Source of the DNA: Anastatus disparis
Taxonomy: Eukaryota > Arthropoda > Insecta > Hymenoptera > Eupelmidae
Length of the DNA: 64,000 bases
NCBI GenBank assembly: GCA_017163975.1
Contig: JAFFSR010000004.1
Location: 4,464,001 to 4,528,000, forward strand
Direction: 5' to 3'
Under the pieces are notes generated by a model. It did not search any database, was not told the origin of the DNA, and saw only the letters and a list, made by a program, of their open reading frames with translations. Shown here in pieces: positions 1 through 13,800 of this stretch. Each line of letters opens with the position of its first letter. The first letter of the stretch is position 1. The position numbers were made by a program, and so were the translations under genes.

Positions 1-740
1 AGGTAGAAAATTTGCATAAATAAGTGATTGTTATCATAAAATTTTGAAAATTCTCTTGGAAAAAAAGGATGAACAGCATGAATTTTACTATACTGATCAT
101 GATAAAATCTAATATTTTGAATGTTTAAAAATTTTCATCTTTTAATTGTTGATTATTTTTAGTTTTATACATAAATATTATTATTTTTGTTTTGATTGTT
201 GACTCTTTCGTTATATTTAAATTTTCAATGTTTTTATAGTACAACATAACCAAGAAAGCATATAAACATAACCGAAAAATAGTTATGTTTACATACTTTC
301 TTATGTCTTTTCACGAAACTTTTTCTTAAAATAATCAATAATTTAATTTTATAAACTTTAGTATTTAATAAAGTTTAATTAGTTGATTTTGATGTTGATT
401 ATTAGAAGCACCTGATTTTTAAACAATACTAAGAAGAAAAAATATATCTTGTTATGCTAGTATTTAATAATAGTAAAATTTAATTATACATTAAAATTAT
501 GTATGATAAATGAAAAAAATGAATATTAATTTCGTATTTGAAATTTTTCTTTATTGCTGATAATTTGAATATTTATGAAATTGTTTAGTTATGATTACAA
601 ATATTTGTACAAAATTCAATCAGTTATACTTGATATTTCATTACTATTGCATCAGTTATTTATGAATGTATATATCTTTATTTTTATAAAATTTTTCTTT
701 ATTATTGTTAAAAATTAATTTTATTATTATATAATTTTAG
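1..740. other. AT-rich non-coding stretch upstream of the 748-4311 gene
   Basis: Apart from the hairpin at 252-302, I see no gene. The stretch ends in an acceptor-like TTTTAG (AG at 739-740) eight bases before the first ATG of the gene. The coding exon therefore probably begins at 741 after a 5' UTR intron, and the transcription start could lie further left, perhaps outside the window. Confidence 0.5.
252..302. repeat. short imperfect hairpin
   Basis: Two 21-base arms (252-272 and 282-302) are inverted copies differing at two positions, separated by nine bases. The arm core is AAACATAAC / GTTATGTTT. It lies about 450 bases upstream of the first coding ATG. It may be a MITE remnant or chance; no target duplication is clear. 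Confidence 0.4.
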
Positions 741-747
741 CGTTACA

Positions 748-3700
748 ATGAGCGTAAATAAACCAGATAAAAAAACACCTCTAACAGTAGATGATACAAC
801 AAGTGTTAATGAAACAACACCTTCAACAACAGATGATACGAGTGTTAATGAACCTGATGAAACAATACCTCCAACAAAAGATGATACAACAAGTGTTGAT
901 GAATCTGATGAAACAACACCTCCCACAAAAGATAATATAGCGAGTATTAATGAACCAGATAATACAACACCTCCAACAAAAGATGATATAAAAAGTGTTA
1001 ATGAACCTGATGAAACAACACCTTCAACAAGAGATGATACAACAAGTGTTAACGAATCAGATAAAACACCTCCAACAATAGATGACTTTTATAATTGGAC
1101 AAAACAAGAAATGATATCAGCAGATGCAAAATATCATATTTGTTTTATTTCATCTCGTTCAACAGAAGATAATATAAATGCAATTGATAAAATATGTCTT
1201 CAAATAAAAGATTTGTGCAAAAAATGTCTGATACCAACTGAAGGGATTCTTTTAAAAGAAACTGATTTGAGTATAAAAGCTTTTAAATATTTAATTTGTA
1301 ATACTAAATTTACTTCACAATCATTATTATTTAATGATGCAGTCAATACTCATATAGTCAATAAACAACCAGCTTTTTCTCCATACTTATTTATTGAAAT
1401 TTTATGGTATCTAAATTTTGAAGATATTCTGTCTGAAGCTATTTTACATGTTCCCATTGACTTGTGCAATGAAATTTTAGAAATTTTACCAAGAGCCATA
1501 GATATTCTGAATTTTGAAAGAGCACATAAGTTTTTAAAAAGCTTTATTTGTAATGCTTATAAAAAGTTAATCATTTTAAAAGATATTGGAAGTCAGTCAG
1601 AAAATATTATTGGAAATTCTAAAAAATTTGCTACTAAGTTACAAGAAATTGTTTTTCAATTTGCTAATGAAAGGTAAAAAATTAAAGATTATCTTTGTAT
1701 TAATATAATTTGTTTTTTTTTTTAAATAATGTTGTTAGAAATTAATACAAATTATAATTTATTTTTTTTTTAAATTTCTTTTTACATTAATATCCTTTTT
1801 TTGAAAAATATATAATATTAATAAATTTCTTATTTTAGATTGTTAAAACTGGAAGGTGTTTCAGAATCAGAAAAATATAAAAGATATGGCATTTTGTTAA
1901 AATCAATTATACAGATGGTAAAAATATGCCTAACAACCAAATCTCAAAAAATTGAGCTTTCCTCTGAAATAGAAAATATGTATAAATTAACATTTGGCAC
2001 TAAACCATATGAAAAAATTGATGATATGTTATTAGGAGAATTATTTACTGAAGTTGATCGTGAATTAGTAAGTTTGTTATTAAAAAAATTCAAAGAAGTT
2101 GATTGCAATGCTTATATAGATTGGACAGAACATAAAGATGAAGAAGATGCTTCATTAACTCTTCAAAAAGCTGTTCGTGTGGAATGTTATTTCTTTATCG
2201 AAAATACAAAAGAATTTAAAGATTCAAATCTTAGTGAATATAATGAATTAATAGATAGTCTTCAACAAATGGCATCAAAACCAGATCCAAAACCTCCTGC
2301 TGTTGAAGAATTAAAAGTACAATTACAAAATGGAGAAATTAACCAAAAGAAGGATAGCTTGTTGGCTTTATTTCACAGATACAAAGAATGGAATGATTCA
2401 ACAATTGATTGTATTGACAATTATAGCCATCTTCTGAGTAAAGATGACTGCGAAAAACTATTTGAGCAAGTAGTTGCTGAACTTAATCAACCTCAGGAAG
2501 ATTTGGATATTGAAAAACTTCAAAAATATATTCTTTGTTATGTGAAAGCTTTAATCCACTTAAAAATGATAGATTTTTATGATATTACTATAAAATTTAT
2601 TTTAAAATTTTATGAAAACGATATTATGAATAATATAGATATTTCAAATTTTGAAAAATTTATAATGGGCAATACAAAATTCTCAGCTGAAAATTTGAGA
2701 GTTGTTTTATATTTCTTATGTATAAAAACAAGACATACACTTGAGATCCTACTAAAAATTGCAATTGGTCATCATGATTACGCAGATAAAACAGAAACTA
2801 TAAGTTTAGATGATCTTATGTTACTATTACCAATACTTAAAATACGATTTCAAAGTGAATCTGTACTTTGTAATTCTACAATAATGGAAAAGACTTTATC
2901 TGTAGAATCTTTTGATGAAGAACAAGGTTAGTTCATTAATATTTATTTATTAATAAATTTTAAAATGTACATATTCATAAAAATATTTACAATACATTAA
3001 TTCATTTGACTAAGGCTAGTTATATAATGTTAAAATACATATAAATATATCTAGGTGTTTAATTAAACTATACTATTTATTTTATAATTGATTTCCAATA
3101 TATTAAATAATTTTTTATGTTTTGATAAAATAAAATTTCTATGTATTTTAGGTAATAATGAAATTGTTCGGCCAAAAAGCTTCACTACTTTAGCAGTAAT
3201 ATTATTGCGAAATATTTGTTTAGAAGGTGGTGAATGGGATTATGCTGCATTTTCTCATCTTTTAGAAATGTTATATCCTTTTTGTAAAGTTTCAGAAATA
3301 ATCAATGAGATTTTTATACCATTTCTGATGTCAGATGTATGTACTTTAACTCACTTTTGTTCTACTTTAGAACATCTTGTTAATCTTATTGAAAAATATG
3401 ATTCTGATACAAGTGAAGATATAGCAACAGCTCTTGATAGACGAGCTCTGATTTATTTAACAGATTACAGCATCTCCAGAAATCAAATTGATTTTATATT
3501 TACTAAAATTGTACAATTGAAAGAATATTTTATTAATCATAGTTTTTTTGTACCTTGTGGATCTGTACAGCATCAATTGTTTCTTAATACAGGTCATCAT
3601 GATAAGTGTAAATGTCGATTACAAACTATTATTTTTAGGTATATGCATTGTTATCAAATAAGAATGGATTACAATAAAACCAATTATTCGAAAAATTTGA

Positions 3701-4311
3701 TTGAAAATAGTATTATAAGACATATATTTTTAAAGTGCACAAGAAAACAATACATGGAATATGCTAATGAAATATTAACATCATATGGTAAAACTTTAAA
3801 ATGGTATGGTCATGGAAATATTTGTGATAATATAATACGTTTGACATTTGAAACTATTTTACTTTGTTTAGTATATCCAAACATTACTTTTCGAAATAGT
3901 GTAAGTTTTCTATTAAATTGTTTAAATGAATTTTTATCAATTATGTATAAAAGTCAAAAGAATAGCAGAAAATTCTGTAAAAAAATATGTGAAAGTCTTG
4001 CTAACCGTGCATCAATCCTGAAGCCTTGTATCGAACACACTGCTATTTCAGATGCATATAAAGAACTTATTCAAAAATTTAAAGAAAATTCAAGTTATCA
4101 AATAAATTCAAAATGTGATTATTATTTCAGTGCACTTGAAAGATTTCATACTGAATGTGAGCAAAAAAATTTAAGCACTTACAGTGGACCATATTCTAAT
4201 TTAGCTGTTAAATGTTGGTTAGCTTATAATGTTGTAAATAGTGTATTTAAAGGCACTGAATATTGTGAAGATTACATTTTGAACCCGGAAGAATGTCTTT
4301 TTTATGATTAA
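748..4311 (+). CDS. uncharacterised protein of about 1057 aa with an N-terminal Thr/Asp/Pro repeat, three coding exons
   Basis: Exons are 748-1673, 1839-2926 and 3152-4311, joined by GT-AG introns of 165 and 225 bases in phases 2 and 1. The junctions keep one open frame of 3174 bases ending in TAA. The start is the first ATG after an acceptor-like TTTTAG. Residues 10 to 110 are about five degenerate copies of a unit of roughly 20 residues with the core DDTTSVNEPDETTPPTKD, probably disordered. The rest is rich in Leu, Ile, Phe and Lys, reads as long amphipathic helices, and has scattered Cys and His but no zinc-finger spacing I can define. No signal peptide or membrane span is evident. I recognise no catalytic motif. 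A helical scaffold is my inference; a very distant resemblance to Gemin4-like proteins (similar length, a PFL-DV patch in exon 3) is speculation only. Gene structure is fairly sure, function unknown. Confidence 0.8.
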
Positions 4312-4403
4312 TTTTTATTATTTAATATATTACTTTGCATCAATTAGACAACTTAATCTCAGAAAAAGCTACGTACCTGAACTTTGTATTTTATATAGTT
4401 GCA

Positions 4404-4449
4404 AATAAATGAATTTGATGACTGTTTGTATTTTTTACAGAAAAATAAA
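4404..4449 (+). terminator. polyadenylation signals for the 748-4311 gene
   Basis: AATAAA hexamers occur at 4404-4409 and 4444-4449, about 93 and 133 bases after the stop codon. Either could define the 3' end of the mRNA. They are common motifs in AT-rich DNA, so the call rests on position. Confidence 0.45.
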
Positions 4450-7400
4450 AGTATTAAGCATTATTTCCTACATTTTTTTGTAATTTATAAATCCTTAATC
4501 CTTTATTAATTGAAATAAATTTTTCTTTATATACAATGTAAAAAAATATTTATTTATTTTTAAAATGAAAAAATTAAAATTGAGATGAATTTTATTAAAT
4601 TGAACCATGTATTAGGAAATATTTAACTTTAATATTGAAGGAAAATGAAATATCAATTGAAAAACACGATGAATATTAATAATAATAATAGTTTATTATT
4701 CACTGTAATACACTGTATAAAATTTTTTAAATGAAGGCAGGGCACATAGCTCAAAGAAACGCAGTTATTGCACAGAACTGTCCATATATATAATAAAGTA
4801 TCAATTGATTTGTAATTTTTTTTCATGATTTCACTGCAGTTGTTCTGAATTAATTTTGTATCTTTTGTTTTCCTCTTTACATATTTTATTTTTGCTCGAT
4901 AAACATTACATTTGTGCGATATTTGCCAAAAACAAAATTTAAAAAAATGCTGATAAAATTTTGCCTTTTTATTTTTTCTAATTCGAATGTAAAAAATAAA
5001 AGAAGGAAAAGAAAAGAATTTTTTTGCATTGATACATGAGAATTATTTTTCTCTCGCGCGCGCATGTAATGAAAAATAAAATGTGCACCAAAATAATGCA
5101 AAGATTATACAAAAAAAAAAGTATCGCATTAACAAGTAGCTTCTCTTCTCCTTCATTTTTTTTTTATAATCGTTCAAGTAGAAAATGCCACTTATACAAC
5201 CTCCGTTTTTTTTATTATTTTTATTTTAAAAAGGGTATTTCTTTTTCTTTTTTCGCTTTTAATCACCCACATTTTTTTTTATTATACTTTCTAATTATAA
5301 ATCCGCTAAAATTCGTATCGGTAAAAAGGAAATTATATACTCTACCATATATAAATCATATAAAAATCTTTTCCTTCTTACGTAGGATAACAATTTGAAA
5401 GAAAATATCTACAAACCAATGTGGTTTTTGTGCTGCCAACTTTCAACAAGACAATTAATTTTTAAAAAAACATTTATAATTATTTTCAATATTCGTTTAC
5501 ATTGAAATTGACAAAAAACATAATTATGTAGAAAATAAAATAAAAATTCGTTCCTTTAAGGGAATAAGTCGATAGAATTCAAATTCAAACAAAATATAAT
5601 CTTCATACACAAATTACATAAATATTATCCGAGTTTTAAATTAGTAATTTTTTTTTTAAACGTATTGTGCTTATATGCATTGATTCATGAATATTTAAAT
5701 TCTTATTGTTATCCTGGAGAACAACCATGTACAATTTTTTTTTTCAATAATTATAAATATATATAGTCACGCATTATAAAACTGAAAGACGAAAGAGATT
5801 AAATCGAAGTGCCGACTATATTTACAAATATGATTGATATACAATTACATATAATTTATATATAATTTCTTTTCGCCGAAAAAATCTCCCAGTTTTGCGC
5901 TTGCGTGCACTTGAACGTATTTAATTTTAATTTTTTTTTTATTTATTTATTTATACTTATCTTGCGACGGAGAAACGCTCGGCGCTTGTTAAAAAAAAAA
6001 AAAAATGTATGTATAAACGAAACGAAACGTATAATAACATATATAAGAGGTGTGAGGAAAAAACCACGATTAACATTCAAAATCCGCTTTTCTCTTATCC
6101 TATCTCGTTAATTCTTCGTTTTATTTTATTTTATTTTTTTTTTTACTTCTTCCTTTTTCATTATCATCTATTTTTACATCGTACAAAAATTACGGAATTA
6201 CGATGACGAGCCTCGTGACAAGCTTCTTTCCAAGTTTTTTACCCTTTACATGTTTCCTTTAATTCATTTTTATTTTTTTTTCTATCTTTAAATTCTTTGC
6301 AAAGCTGTTTTAAAGCAAATAAAAAGTCGCTTTTGCTATAAGAGCTATTCTTTTTATTTATTTTTTTGCTTTTCACTGCTCTTCTATCTGTTATGACTAG
6401 ATTATCGGGCTGGCATTTACCAATTAATATGGATTATTCAAATTTATCGGGAATATATCAACGTCTACCGAAAATTCTATTATTATGATGATCCCGAAAA
6501 TCAAGGGAGAAATGAAGCCAACAGAGAAAAGTTAATGAAAAAGATACAGAAACTAGAGAATCAGATAAAAGTGCTGGAATGGAATTCAAATATTCTAAAT
6601 CATATCATGTTGGAGCAATTTAAAAAAAAAGAAGGGAAAAGATTTCAGAATAAAGATGAGAAAAAATACAGAGAAGAGCAAACAGTTGATATTAGGCAAT
6701 CGAGAATTTTTGACAATTTTTGCAACCACCTGCCAAAATACCCTGAAGTCGATTTATTTTTTTTTACATTATTTTACAATATCTGGAAAAAAGATTTTAA
6801 ATACATTATGCAATAGCTCATGTATTATGTACTACTTCTAAGCAGAATATATATAAAATCTCTTTCCAGATTATTCGAACTGACATAGCACTAAAATTGA
6901 CTTATTGATTAATGTCTAATAAATTTTATGAACATTGAATATTCTTTAAAGATAATTAAAGATTAGATAACTTTACAAACCGAATTATATAACAAACAAG
7001 TAAATCCAGTTTCATAAAAAAGTAAATGCAAGTGCATTCGTGGATTTTTTGAAAAATTTCCAAGAAAAATAAATAATTTTTTCATTTATTTGAAAATTTT
7101 TAAAATTCTTTTGCAAAAAGCTAAAAAATTTTCAATTATACTTTCAAATAATTACATTTTCAATAACAATTGTTGAAAACTGTATTTAAATACAAAGCCT
7201 TTCATTGCCTATATAAAATTACAAAGTTCATATTATTTTATCGGACACTGTATTTTAAGTTCAAAGATACGTTCTGTATCTCTCTAAAAATGTTATCATT
7301 TTCATATGTTGATAGTGATTTCCTTCTTCCCCTTGATTTAAAAAACTTTCACAGCGCTTTTCACAATACATCAAAATGTACACTTATTTGCCAGCACCGC

Positions 7401-10400
7401 ATATTTGATAGATGAAAAAAAAAAAGAAATTATTCTTCAGTCAAAAAAGTTTATCACAAAGCACGTCATCGTAATTCCGAGCACTTGTTTTTAATTATTT
7501 TTTTTTTTTTCTTAAAGTCTCCCATCCCGATGAAAGACAACTTACAAAAAATGTTCACTTGAAGCACAACAGTTTTCTAAAAACCACTAATTAACAAATT
7601 TATGGCTTTCTTTTTTCCACTTTACTACCCTTTTATTTTTACTTCCAAGTGGTGAAATGCACATTTTCCTTTTTACTGCTGTTAACCACTTTGTCTAGTA
7701 AGTCCTTTCATGGGTGAGATTAATTTTATCATATATATAATATATATATTTATGTATAACCTGACTCGCTATCATATTTACAGTTTTTCTTCACATTGTA
7801 AAAAATATAACATATTTCGTACACAATATCATACGCAGGTAGTACTGAAAGGCCGATATCCATCTAAGTTTATGGTGTTACCTTCTTTTTTTTCGATATT
7901 TTCGACGAATGCGTGAAACGCAAAAAAAAGTTTGTGCAATATTTTTCTTTTTTTTTTCAAATTGCTTTACATTTTACACAGTTTGATTTTTAGTGACGTC
8001 TAAAAAATTGATAAAAACATTTGTTTTGCGAACTCACTGCGCTCGTCGACTTTATTTATACCAATAGTTGTGATCCAATGAAAATTTTAAATTTTGAATG
8101 ATTTTATTCATAAGCTGTAATAAGGATAGTTTAATTTTTCGGTTTATTTGAATAATCATAGTTTATTCTAATAAATCATTCTAATAAATTAAAGAATGAA
8201 AGACTCCATTAGCTACAACTTTGAATTTTATCACTCAAATTTTATAACATTGATATATTTCTTTTTGATTCTAATTTTTTGCTTGAGGAATTAAAATCGT
8301 TTGATCGATGGGGGCAGCAGAGCAGTTTAAATTTTTCCTTTCATCTGAATGATATGCGCAAAATTATTTCTATTTATTATTTTCATCTTATTTTTCTTTA
8401 AATCTTATTTCTTTCTTCTATTTGTGCTATCAAATACATATACATGTAATGCTTAGAAAAATATTATGCAATTTCGATTTTCGACTGCCTTTTTCCCTAA
8501 AGATCTACACATTACTTCCATTTTTCTTTGCTAGGATTACGCAATTGTTTTACATGTGATATTTGCGCGTTTTTTTTGTAAAAAAAAAGCAAGGACACCA
8601 AGGTATCGCTATTAAAAACAAAATAGAAAGAACAAAAAAATAAAAATAATGACAATAAAGGACCGATAGACACATTAATGATTTACACAAGTTCTATGTC
8701 TTTCGTTGTGAATGCCTTGAAGCAAAGGCTACTTTACGTACAAAAATTAAAAAAAAAAAAAATTGGAAGCATCACGCCATCTTCCACCCTTACGAGAAAA
8801 CGCTTTCGATTTTAACATATAAGAAAAAGATTTCTTTTCTTAACGAATTAATCATAACCTATCGACTTTCCTTACGTACTTCATCATCAACAAATTTATT
8901 TTCAATGTAATGAATTAAAAAATCTTTCAAATATCTTAAAATCAAGAGTTTTGCAAAAGTTTTCTAATTATCTATATTGTACGATTGGTATTGAGATTTC
9001 GGAAAAATAAAAAATAAAATTATCGATCATAATCGTCGTCACATGCTTAATCGCTTGGAAACAAATTTTCCTCCGAGTGCTATAACTTTGGTTCAAGCAC
9101 TATACAAAAAATCATAACTGAAATTCAAAAGAGAGAAAAACTAAGGCTCTTTTTCACAATTAAATTCATGGTTAAAAACTTACTATTTTAATTAAAGTTA
9201 AAAAATAAAAACAAAATACTGTATCATTTTTTTCTACATGTAGCACAAAAAAAAAAATTCAAGTTTTTCTCTTTTCTTTCGATATTGATGCTTTTGATCG
9301 TTTAAACGTTAAAGAAAATTTTTGCACGGTGGATGATCGCGCGGTAGACAAACAGAACTGGAAATACTTATTTCTCGTAGAGTATTTAAATTCAATATCT
9401 TAACAATAAAAATTGCGTTGTTAAAAAAAAAATTAAAAAAAAGGATTACAAGTGCGTACATATTCTACAGATTTAAATAAACTTATTGAGCGATTGATAA
9501 GTGCCATATTAGCCAGTTCTGATTGCTTGAAATAATTGAATTGTTAGCTAACATTATTACATCGAGTTTGGTTTGTCGCCGAAGAAATAACAATTATAAC
9601 AACTAACTTAAGAGAACTAATCATCTCGTTCTCTCTTATCATCACCATCATTCCTACATCTTTCTTTTTTTCTCTAAATGCCATCACGCATTGGTCCTAG
9701 CCCCCTTTTTTTCATTAGAGATTTTTTTATTTTCTTTTTTAAATGTATGTATTGTTATCGATTCTCTCCTTTCTCTATTGCCTGCTTATGTCTACCGTTT
9801 ATATATTACAATAATATTACACGTAATACTATCGGCGCATAATAAAATAATCGTGCGCTAGAAAAAATTGTGAACGCACGCTATCCCCGATAGAAAAGCG
9901 AGAAAACGCGACTTAAACGTACGTGTTTTTTTATTTTCATTTTTTTTATACTTTGCGCGTGTGTATGTGCGTGTACGCAATCACGCTTACTCCCTTCCAT
10001 GTTAATAAACTATCGCTCTCGTTTTAAAACTTTTCTAACCCTTTCAAACTTTTTTTTAATCTCACAGCCCGTCTAGCGCGTTCTCTTGCTTACAATTTTT
10101 TTTATTTATTTAAAAGAGAGAGATAAACAAGTACACAGTAAGGATCACTTTTGAAGATCATATATCTATTGTGAATTTCATAGATATATTACTCGCATAT
10201 TTAACTTCAAATTCATTTCCAATATTTGAATAACAAATATACTAAATGATCTTTAATATTGTCTTGCCAAAAGACTTTTGAATTGACTGTTTTTCATTTA
10301 AAAACTACAAAAACTATCTTTACATTAAAAAAAGTAAATTTGAATCTTTAAAATATCTTTACTGTAACAGTAAACCTCTCTCAAAATTTGTTTAATTTTT

Positions 10401-10498
10401 TTTTAAAATGATTTTTTTCAAAAAATTGTTTTTCTTCTTTGAATATTTCCGCATTATCAGTCCACCGTTGTCGCTACTGCTGCTTTTTTGATTAAGTA
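4450..10498. other. non-coding AT-rich region, right-hand part probably 3' UTR of the Rap2 gene
   Basis: About 6 kb with no convincing gene on either strand. Open frames here are short, biased toward Lys/Phe/Ile and broken by poly-A and poly-T tracts. The part next to 10498 should include the 3' UTR of the minus-strand Rap2 gene. Several TTTATT motifs (AATAAA on the minus strand) are present, so its end cannot be fixed from sequence alone. Confidence 0.5.
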
Positions 10499-11044
10499 TT
10501 AGAGGACGCTGCAGCAACAGTAGCTCTTCTTTTCCTTTTCTGGACTAAAATTCATTTCACGAACAATTTCAGCAAAGACTTCATTAACGTTGGTACGATT
10601 TTTTGCTGAAGCTTCAACAAACGGGCATCCCCACATTTGTGCTAAGGCATTACCCTCTGCTGTGTCTACCTCACGTTGATGTTCAAGATCAAGTTTATTG
10701 GCTACTAAAAGAACAGGTACCCTTTCAGTGCCCTTGACGCGAGTTATCAACTCCTTCATAGCTTTGATGTCTTGGAAAGTTTGATGATTTGTCAAGCTGT
10801 AAACTACGACAAAACCTTGGCCATTTTTAATATAAAGATCTCGCATGCTAGCAAATTGTTCAGTGCCTGCAGTATCTAAGATTTCTAAGACACAAGGCGA
10901 ATTGTCCACTTCGATTTCCTTCCTATAAAAATCTTCAATTGTTGGATCATATTTTTCCATAAAGCAGCCTGATACAAACTGCACAGTCAATGCACTTTTG
11001 CCTACTCCTCCAGAGCCCAGCACCACTACTTTGAACTCCCTCAT
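10499..11044 (-). CDS. Rap2l: Ras-like small GTPase Rap2 (Rap2l)
   Basis: A complete intronless CDS of 181 residues, the usual Rap2 length. Rap2 is a membrane-anchored GTP switch of the Ras family, linked in animals to adhesion, cytoskeletal and MAP4K/TNIK signalling. All nucleotide-binding motifs are present: P-loop GSGGVGKS (10-17), effector loop YDPTIEDFY (32-40), DTAG (57-60), NKLD (116-119) and SAK (146-148). Phe39 in the effector loop separates Rap2 from Rap1 (Ser39), and Thr61 is the Rap-type residue replacing the Gln of Ras. The C terminus SYCCCSVL ends in a CaaX box, CSVL, whose final Leu predicts geranylgeranylation. Two adjacent upstream Cys are likely palmitoylation sites. The ATG matches the family start [10 protein letters not shown]. 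No frame damage is seen. The 5' UTR is interrupted by an intron (11307-13416). Confidence 0.97.
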   Translation of the reverse strand: MREFKVVVLGSGGVGKSALTVQFVSGCFMEKYDPTIEDFYRKEIEVDNSPCVLEILDTAGTEQFASMRDLYIKNGQGFVVVYSLTNHQTFQDIKAMKELITRVKGTERVPVLLVANKLDLEHQREVDTAEGNALAQMWGCPFVEASAKNRTNVNEVFAEIVREMNFSPEKEKKSYCCCSVL

Positions 11045-11306
11045 GATTCTGTAGTAAATTTATATATGTTTTGTAAATCAACACTGTTCTCCTTGAAGAC
11101 TCGTAACTAATGTCGAGAGACAATGTCCTTTGGTCGATAAGGACAGAATTAGCCTCTTCGACTTATTTCACCTTGGGCTACGACTTGAAGCCTTGACGGC
11201 GGTTTCTTGATAATAAAGGCATCTAGCTGGATGCCTTTCTTTATTGTATTATCTCACTGGATGGAATTGATCCAAAACTTATGTTTATTGAACTTCAATG
11301 ACGTTC

Positions 11307-13416
11307 CTGTAAACAAATATAAACCAGTCACAAAAGTACTAATAATAGAAAAATAAGTTTTTTTATGCTAATATTAATAATAAGTAAAAATAGTTTCATT
11401 GCTTATATTTATATATTTACTCAATAAATGGTTTCAAATTTTTTGAGGTGATAGCACAGACATTTTAGTTAATTAAACAAATTTTCTTTTTCTAAAACTT
11501 TTATGTTATTTAATGTAAAGCATATTTTTTACAAATAAAAACATATTTCTTTATTGAAAACTTGCAAATTACTAATACATTGATTAAAATTATAAAAAAC
11601 CTGTTTGTTTTTGTTACAATTGCCTTTTATTTACTAAATAAATAAATCCTTTTATTTAACGTTAATTATTAAATTTTTATACTTTAACTTAAGGCATAGT
11701 AACTCAAACACTTATCATAAATAAAATTTTTTCAAAAAATCTAATCAATTTCACGTAAGTAAATACAATCATTAATATAACCAAAGCAATGTTAAAATAT
11801 ATTAAACTTTTAAAATATGAATTTAAAAGTAACATAAGTTTTATGTGCTTGTAAACTTGCAATATTTCGAGTTTAATTTAATAACAACTTTATTAATTGC
11901 TTTAATATAACTAATTTTATAAATCAAGAAATAAATATGAGTCATGTTAAAATTAATATCAACAAGTAAATAAAATGAATGACTATTTGTAAGGATGACT
12001 ATGCCTCAAAAGTAAAATCACTATAGTTGTATCATTACACAAATTAATTTATTATAATATTTATTGCAACATACTAGTAATATTATTGAAAAGTTAAATC
12101 AATTTCTTTGTTATTTCTAGTTGGAAAGAATGACAATGTTATAAAAAGTACTTATTAATAAAAATAAACTGATAAGAAAAGATTTCATTGTTAATACTAC
12201 AATGTAAATAACTTTTTACTAAAACAAAGAAGATAATATTCTAATGCTTGACTTTATGAATACTGAATTCATATTTAAACATTGCAAATCAAAAGGTAAA
12301 TGCTTATTAATTATTTACAATATACATTTTATATTTTATATATTCATAACTTTAACAGCAAGCAATTTTGTTTCATAAAGAATTAACCCCTTAAGAATTT
12401 CAAATACTCATGTCTAATTATGGTAACTAACTCCATTTTGAAAAGCTTGCTAATGCTTGTAAATGTCTCGAAATTATGATTTGCCTGATTTTAATAGTCT
12501 AATTAATTAAACTCTTAAAACTTAGTCATCAATTACATTAATTGAGTAAAATTTCAAAAAGCTAAGTATTATCCACTAAATTAAAACTATTTACAAGCAT
12601 TAACAACATTATTCCTACCTATGTATAAAACCTAAGCTGCTACAACTTATAAAGCTAAAGAAAAATATCATAAAGTTATGACCTACAAAGAAAAAAAAAC
12701 CCTTTCCATTTTTTGTACATAATGACCATCTTAGCAAGGTAACGTAATCCTACCACCTGGCTTTAACAACATCAATATTCCAATAACCAAAACGGCTTTA
12801 CATGTATGCAATTTTACAACTCTATAATACACAAGCACACATCCAATAAACTAAAGCGAAAGATGAGCAAAAAGGGAATGAAGAAAAAAAAAAGAACGAG
12901 AAAGAAAATTAAAAAGAAAAATGTGGTATGGAAAAATCACTGGAGCAAGAGGAAGAGGAATATATATATGTATACATACATACAACGTGACACATGCACA
13001 TACATACACACATTATGGAGCTTTCTTATTCTCTTATTTATAACGTCACCTTCTATCTTTCTCTTCATTATTAATCCTTTGTTTATCAACTATCAAGCTT
13101 CAAACATTCCAATGCTTCTCTTATATCTCTCCGTTTTTCAAATCTATGCACACAGACACATACGCAAGAAATCTTATACAATTGAAAATATCATTCCGTA
13201 ATAAGAAACGAAAAAAAAAAATCTCTTCGCGTATACATATACGAGCATAGAGCACCATACATTATAAAATCTCATGCATGCACGTACATATAAGCGGTAT
13301 GTACAATGTACCCCTCCTTAAAAACCCAGCAGCACACACGCATACTTTTAGAATCTCCTACGAAACTTTAGATATAGAAGGAAAAAAAAAGGAAAGACAA
13401 AACTTAAAATGCTTAC
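11307..13416 (-). other. Rap2l: 5' UTR intron of the Rap2 gene
   Basis: Read on the minus strand, a strong donor (GAG|GTAAGC, at 13417/13416) faces a good acceptor (TTTGTTTACAG|GAACG, at 11307/11306) 262 bases upstream of the Rap2 ATG. The 2110-base interior is AT-rich, with several short low-complexity frames and no recognisable gene. Pairing these two sites is an inference from their quality and position. Confidence 0.65.
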
Positions 13417-13800
13417 CTCATTAAATCGTCAAGTAACGAAAGACTTGGAAGTTAATAATGCCAAAATGGACACACAGTGTGTAGAGATCCAAGAGGGAAA
13501 AATGTGGAAAAAAAAATAAGAAAAAAAAAATTAACGTTCTCTCTCTCGTTTCGTTTTCTAACTACTTCTTCCTGCGCGACGACGACACGCGTGACGCCAT
13601 CTTATCGCCTCTCACACTTTGCTATAAAGCCTTGGTTTGTGCCTGCCTTTTTCTCTCTCTCTCTCTCGCTCTTTCTCTCTTCTCTCCTTTTGGTCTGGTG
13701 TGTGTATATAATATACTCTTGCGAGGAAAAGAACGTGCCAGCAAATATGCAGGCGTCGAAAAGAAAGAGAGAAAGAAACTTATGACTGCTGCTTCCTTCC
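13417..13800 (-). promoter_or_regulatory. Rap2l: probable first (non-coding) exon and promoter of the Rap2 gene
   Basis: This is the less AT-rich stretch immediately upstream (minus strand) of the donor at 13416. It contains GATGGCGTCACGCG- and CGTCGTCGCGC-like sequence and TC/GA tracts, typical of an insect promoter and 5' UTR. No transcription start can be fixed. A TATA-like minus-strand TTTATAGC lies near 13622-13629. Confidence 0.45.
13651..13687. repeat. (TC)n microsatellite
   Basis: Interrupted TC/CT dinucleotide run. On the minus strand it reads as GAGA repeats close to the presumed Rap2 promoter, where GAGA-type sites are common in insects. Confidence 0.8.

Noticed and set aside
6397..6816. 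Lys-rich open frame (ATG at 6535, 93 codons; open from 6397) that might be a small coiled-coil protein
   Set aside because: Composition is that of AT-rich DNA, with no splice context, no recognisable domain and overlapping frames open alongside it. Could be a transposon remnant, but nothing supports it.
12806..13201. 131-codon Lys-rich frame
   Set aside because: Lies on the opposite strand inside the Rap2 5' UTR intron, with simple-sequence composition.
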